A stretch of 64,000 bases of DNA from JACVRW01 sp963733885 (GTDB lineage: Bacteria > Actinomycetota > Thermoleophilia > Solirubrobacterales > Thermoleophilaceae). How positions within the stretch are numbered: position 1 is the stretch's first letter; the number at the start of each line of letters is the position of its first letter. The translations under genes and the position numbers were made by a program. The notes under the pieces were generated by a model. It was not told where the DNA came from, ran no database searches, and saw nothing but the letters and a program-made list of their open reading frames with translations. Positions 61,998 to 64,000 of this stretch are shown one piece after another. The stretch spans positions 372,001 to 436,000 of the forward strand of contig CAVTES010000015.1 in assembly GCA_963733885.1 (NCBI GenBank). Reading direction: 5' to 3'.

Positions 61998-62409
61998 CGG
62001 CGGGGGGAGAGATCAGCGCCGCTCACACCACCCAATCTGCCAGAGGGGCCCCTGACCCCCACCCCTCGGTTGACAATCCACCGTCCTTCATAGAGACGAT
62101 CTCCGACAGCGCGCCGTGCATGAGTTGGTTCACGCCTGCTCCGGTTAGCAATGCAGGAGACAACAGCTCGGCATCCCGGACAGCCGGAAGTCGTCCGGAG
62201 CGCGCACGAGATCAGCGGCGACACTGGCTTCCGCTCGCCGAGGCAAAGGAGGCGCCCGCCTCGTCCTGTCTTCCGCGCGTTGCAGGTCCGGCGCGACCGG
62301 CGGCGCGAGACGCGCACCGCGCGGAAAGCCGGACTGATCTCGGCGCGGACCTTCCGGTGCAAGGCTTCGGCTCCGGAACGGAAGGGGCTATCCGGTTAGC
62401 TGCCCCCGG
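61998..62409. other. about 410 bases without a recognisable gene
   Basis: Reading frames on both strands are Arg-rich shadows without family resemblance. The abrupt end of methyltransferase similarity at the left edge suggests an insertion or deletion boundary here, but I see no terminal repeats or transposase. Confidence 0.4.
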
Positions 62410-63042
62410 CTATGGCCGGGGAGCGGCGGGGTTGGCTGCGGCCTGCGTCAGCGACGTGGTGAAGAAGCGCTGCACCGTGTCGAGTGGCTGGGTGCTTTGG
62501 TTTGCTCGGCTCAAGATCAGGGCGCCCTCGAGAGCTGCGAGGAGTACGGAGGCATCGTCCTGTGCGGTTGACTCCTGGACGCCGAATTTGACCAACGCGG
62601 CGTGTATCGAGTCACGCCACTGATCGAGGAGGGCGCGGGCCTCTTGCCGTAGCCTGTCGTCTCCGCCGGCGTCTATGACGGTCGCGGCGAGGGGACATCC
62701 CATCGTGAAGTTGCTCTCCACGAGCACGTGGCGCCAGGGCGCGAAAATTGCGTCGATCGCATCGGCCAGGGTGGCGGCGTCGCTGAGCCCTGACTCGGTG
62801 TCGTCGAGCACCTCGGCGCCGACCAGGTTGAGGGCCTCGCTGATGAGCTGCGTCTTGCCGCCCGGGAAGTAGCGCTGGAGGGACCCGCGAGGGCCGTCGG
62901 CATGGGCAACGATCTGGCGAAGGCCGACACCGTGAACACCCCGCTCGCGCACTAGCACGGCCGCGCTGCTCACGATGCGGTCACGGGCCGACTGCTGCTC
63001 GCCGCTTCCGCTCGTCCGCGACCGCTCTTGCCGGGCGTCCAT
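62410..63042 (-). CDS. TetR/AcrR family regulator (LmrA/YxaF type)
   Basis: A 210-residue repressor. The HTH reads RDRIVSSAAVLVRERGVHGV and GLRQIVAHADGPRGSLQRYF, followed by PGGKTQLISEALNLVG, the transition seen in LmrA/YxaF-like members. The effector domain is helical (SDAATLADAIDAIFAPWRHV; MGCPLAATVIDAGGDDRLRQ; VLLAALEGALILSRANQST). The ATG at 63042 was preferred since the longer frame runs through two operators. Divergent from the alpha/beta hydrolase, which is its likely target. Confidence 0.87.
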   Translation of the reverse strand: MDARQERSRTSGSGEQQSARDRIVSSAAVLVRERGVHGVGLRQIVAHADGPRGSLQRYFPGGKTQLISEALNLVGAEVLDDTESGLSDAATLADAIDAIFAPWRHVLVESNFTMGCPLAATVIDAGGDDRLRQEARALLDQWRDSIHAALVKFGVQESTAQDDASVLLAALEGALILSRANQSTQPLDTVQRFFTTSLTQAAANPAAPRP

Positions 63043-63063
63043 GAGGACAGCGTATCCGGGCGC

Positions 63064-63079
63064 GATGACGGTCGTCATC
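63064..63079. promoter_or_regulatory. TetR-type operator, copy 1
   Basis: GATGAC-GGTC-GTCATC, 22 bases before the TetR start. Matches copy 2 except for one spacer base. Confidence 0.65.
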
Positions 63080-63108
63080 GGAGTCTGATATCGTCCGCCG
63101 AACCCCGC

Positions 63109-63124
63109 GATGACAGTCGTCATC
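63109..63124. promoter_or_regulatory. TetR-type operator, copy 2
   Basis: GATGAC-AGTC-GTCATC, 45 bases from copy 1 centre to centre and 49 bases before the hydrolase start. Confidence 0.65.
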
Positions 63125-63172
63125 GGTGCTTCTCAAACCCGATCGATTCAGCACCTCAAGAGGAGCGCACCG

Positions 63173-64000
63173 GTGAGCGAGGAAAGCGATCCGGAGGCCA
63201 CGACGATGAATGCAGCAGGGTATTCGCCGATCGCTCCGCTCTTTCGAGTCTGCGACGGGGTGCGGATTCGGTTCGCTGACAACAGAGCGGACTCGTCGGC
63301 AGTGACCGTGTTGATGTTGAGCCCGTGGCCGGAAAGCCTGTGGGCGTTCCGAAGGATCTGGGACCGAGTGTCCGGGGCGGCGCGCGTGGTCGCGATCGAC
63401 CTGCCGGGCTTTGGTCACTCAGACGGTCGCCCGGAGCTGATCGCACCGGATGCGATGGGCACGTTCCTTGCACGCCTCATCGAGGAATGGGGCCTGGGCG
63501 CGCCGCACGTGGTCGGTCCGGACGTGGGCACCGCCGCCGCGTTGTTCTTGGCGGCCAACGCTCCAGACCGCGTCACGAGCTTGACCATCGGTGGAGGCGC
63601 GGTGCGTGCTCCCATCGATGCCGGCGGCGCGCTCAAGGACGTCATCGAGGCCCCGAGCCTCGACGTCGTCCGACAGCTGGATGCCCGAACCAACATCGGG
63701 TTCGCCGTCGAGCCCGCGGCCGGTGCCGAGAGCGAGCCCGACGTCCACGAGGACTACGTCAGCGCGTACGACCTCGGGCGCTTTGCCGAGTCCGCTCGCT
63801 TTGTCCGCCACTACCCCGAGCAGAACCCGGTGCTGCGCGGCCTGTTGCCCACGATCACCACGCCGGCTCAGATCATCGCCGGACGCGACGACGACTTGGT
63901 GCCGTGGTCCAACAACGAGTACCTCGCCGACCTGCTGCCCAACAGCGAGATCCACCCGCTGGATGCCGGCCACTTCGCGTGGGAGCAGGCGTCCGATGAG
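63173..64000 (+). CDS. alpha/beta hydrolase with Asp nucleophile (partial, runs off the window)
   Basis: 276 codons remain open to the window end. GTG 63173 has AGGAGCG 7-8 bases upstream. The fold is clear: VVAIDLPGFGHSDGRPELIA, then the nucleophile elbow HVVGPDVGTAAALFLAANAP with Asp117 where lipases have Ser, as in haloalkane dehalogenases and epoxide hydrolases, then TPAQIIAGRDDDLVPWSNNE and the catalytic His in LDAGHFAWEQ. The oxyanion motif HGWP is replaced by SPWPESLWAF. Likely repressed by the divergent TetR protein; the substrate is unknown. Confidence 0.82.
   Translation, partial: MSEESDPEATTMNAAGYSPIAPLFRVCDGVRIRFADNRADSSAVTVLMLSPWPESLWAFRRIWDRVSGAARVVAIDLPGFGHSDGRPELIAPDAMGTFLARLIEEWGLGAPHVVGPDVGTAAALFLAANAPDRVTSLTIGGGAVRAPIDAGGALKDVIEAPSLDVVRQLDARTNIGFAVEPAAGAESEPDVHEDYVSAYDLGRFAESARFVRHYPEQNPVLRGLLPTITTPAQIIAGRDDDLVPWSNNEYLADLLPNSEIHPLDAGHFAWEQASDE

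Noticed and set aside
61998..62409. Possible group II intron or insertion sequence remnant in the gene-poor stretch
   Set aside because: No reverse transcriptase, transposase or terminal repeat could be found, and no conserved intron domain V hairpin.
1..64000. CRISPR arrays, rRNA genes, prophage or plasmid functions
   Set aside because: No regularly spaced repeats, no rRNA-like sequence, and no integrase, terminase, capsid or replication gene seen on either strand.

Overview
The window is very GC-rich, with GTG and TTG starts, ATGA/GTGA/TTGA stop-start overlaps, and actinobacterial gene families throughout (CeoB/CeoC-type TrkA pair, ECF41-type sigma factor, DUF6081, alpha-E/ATP-grasp/transglutaminase cluster). 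It looks like an actinobacterial chromosome, plausibly class Thermoleophilia (Solirubrobacterales-like); the taxonomic guess is inference. There is one tRNA (Gln, CUG). I see no rRNA, CRISPR array, intact insertion sequence or prophage.

Layout. 0-5 kb: an APC/KimA-like permease with a UspA tail and two TrkA-type regulators (a potassium-uptake locus), a ferredoxin reductase, tRNA-Gln and an HNH nuclease. 5-9 kb: a heterodimeric ABC exporter. 9-12.9 kb: transglutaminase-like, alpha-E and circularly permuted ATP-grasp genes, the last two frameshifted. 13-19.5 kb: ArsR, MMPL exporter, NarL-type two-component system, secreted proteins. 19.5-30 kb: accessory region with a LacI regulator, several gene remnants, a 166-nt foldback, an AGPS-like flavoenzyme, CsoR-type operators, and an unrecognised two-gene unit (27.8-29.6 kb).

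30.7-43.5 kb is the most distinctive block: a tetrahydromethanopterin (H4MPT) / methylofuran C1 module. fae, mtdB and a DUF1464 gene are read leftward; fhcBADC (formyltransferase/hydrolase complex) is read rightward from the same intergenic region, which carries a strong inverted repeat. They are followed by a fused pabAB (p-aminobenzoate supply), an ATP-grasp ligase, a HisA-like TIM barrel, an MfnF-like ASKHA protein and an MfnE-like amino-acid-kinase-fold protein, probably cofactor biosynthesis. Together these should oxidise formaldehyde to formate. mch and the ribofuranosylaminobenzene phosphate synthase are not in the window. A SBP56-family methanethiol oxidase at 52.5-53.8 kb would release formaldehyde and could feed the module.

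43.5-64 kb: a DapB-like reductase lacking the usual catalytic histidines; an ECF41-type sigma factor with three matching promoters controlling itself, an NmrA-like SDR and a DUF6081 gene; an ERCC4 nuclease; a large cyclase/ATPase; the SBP56 gene; a SWIM-SNF2 helicase with at least five frameshifts; and three regulator/enzyme pairs or singles (HxlR-SCP2 with an FAD oxidase, TetR with an alpha/beta hydrolase) with visible operators.

Many reading frames are broken by single-base indels while most large genes are intact. Some of these are real remnants and some may be assembly errors; each is noted.
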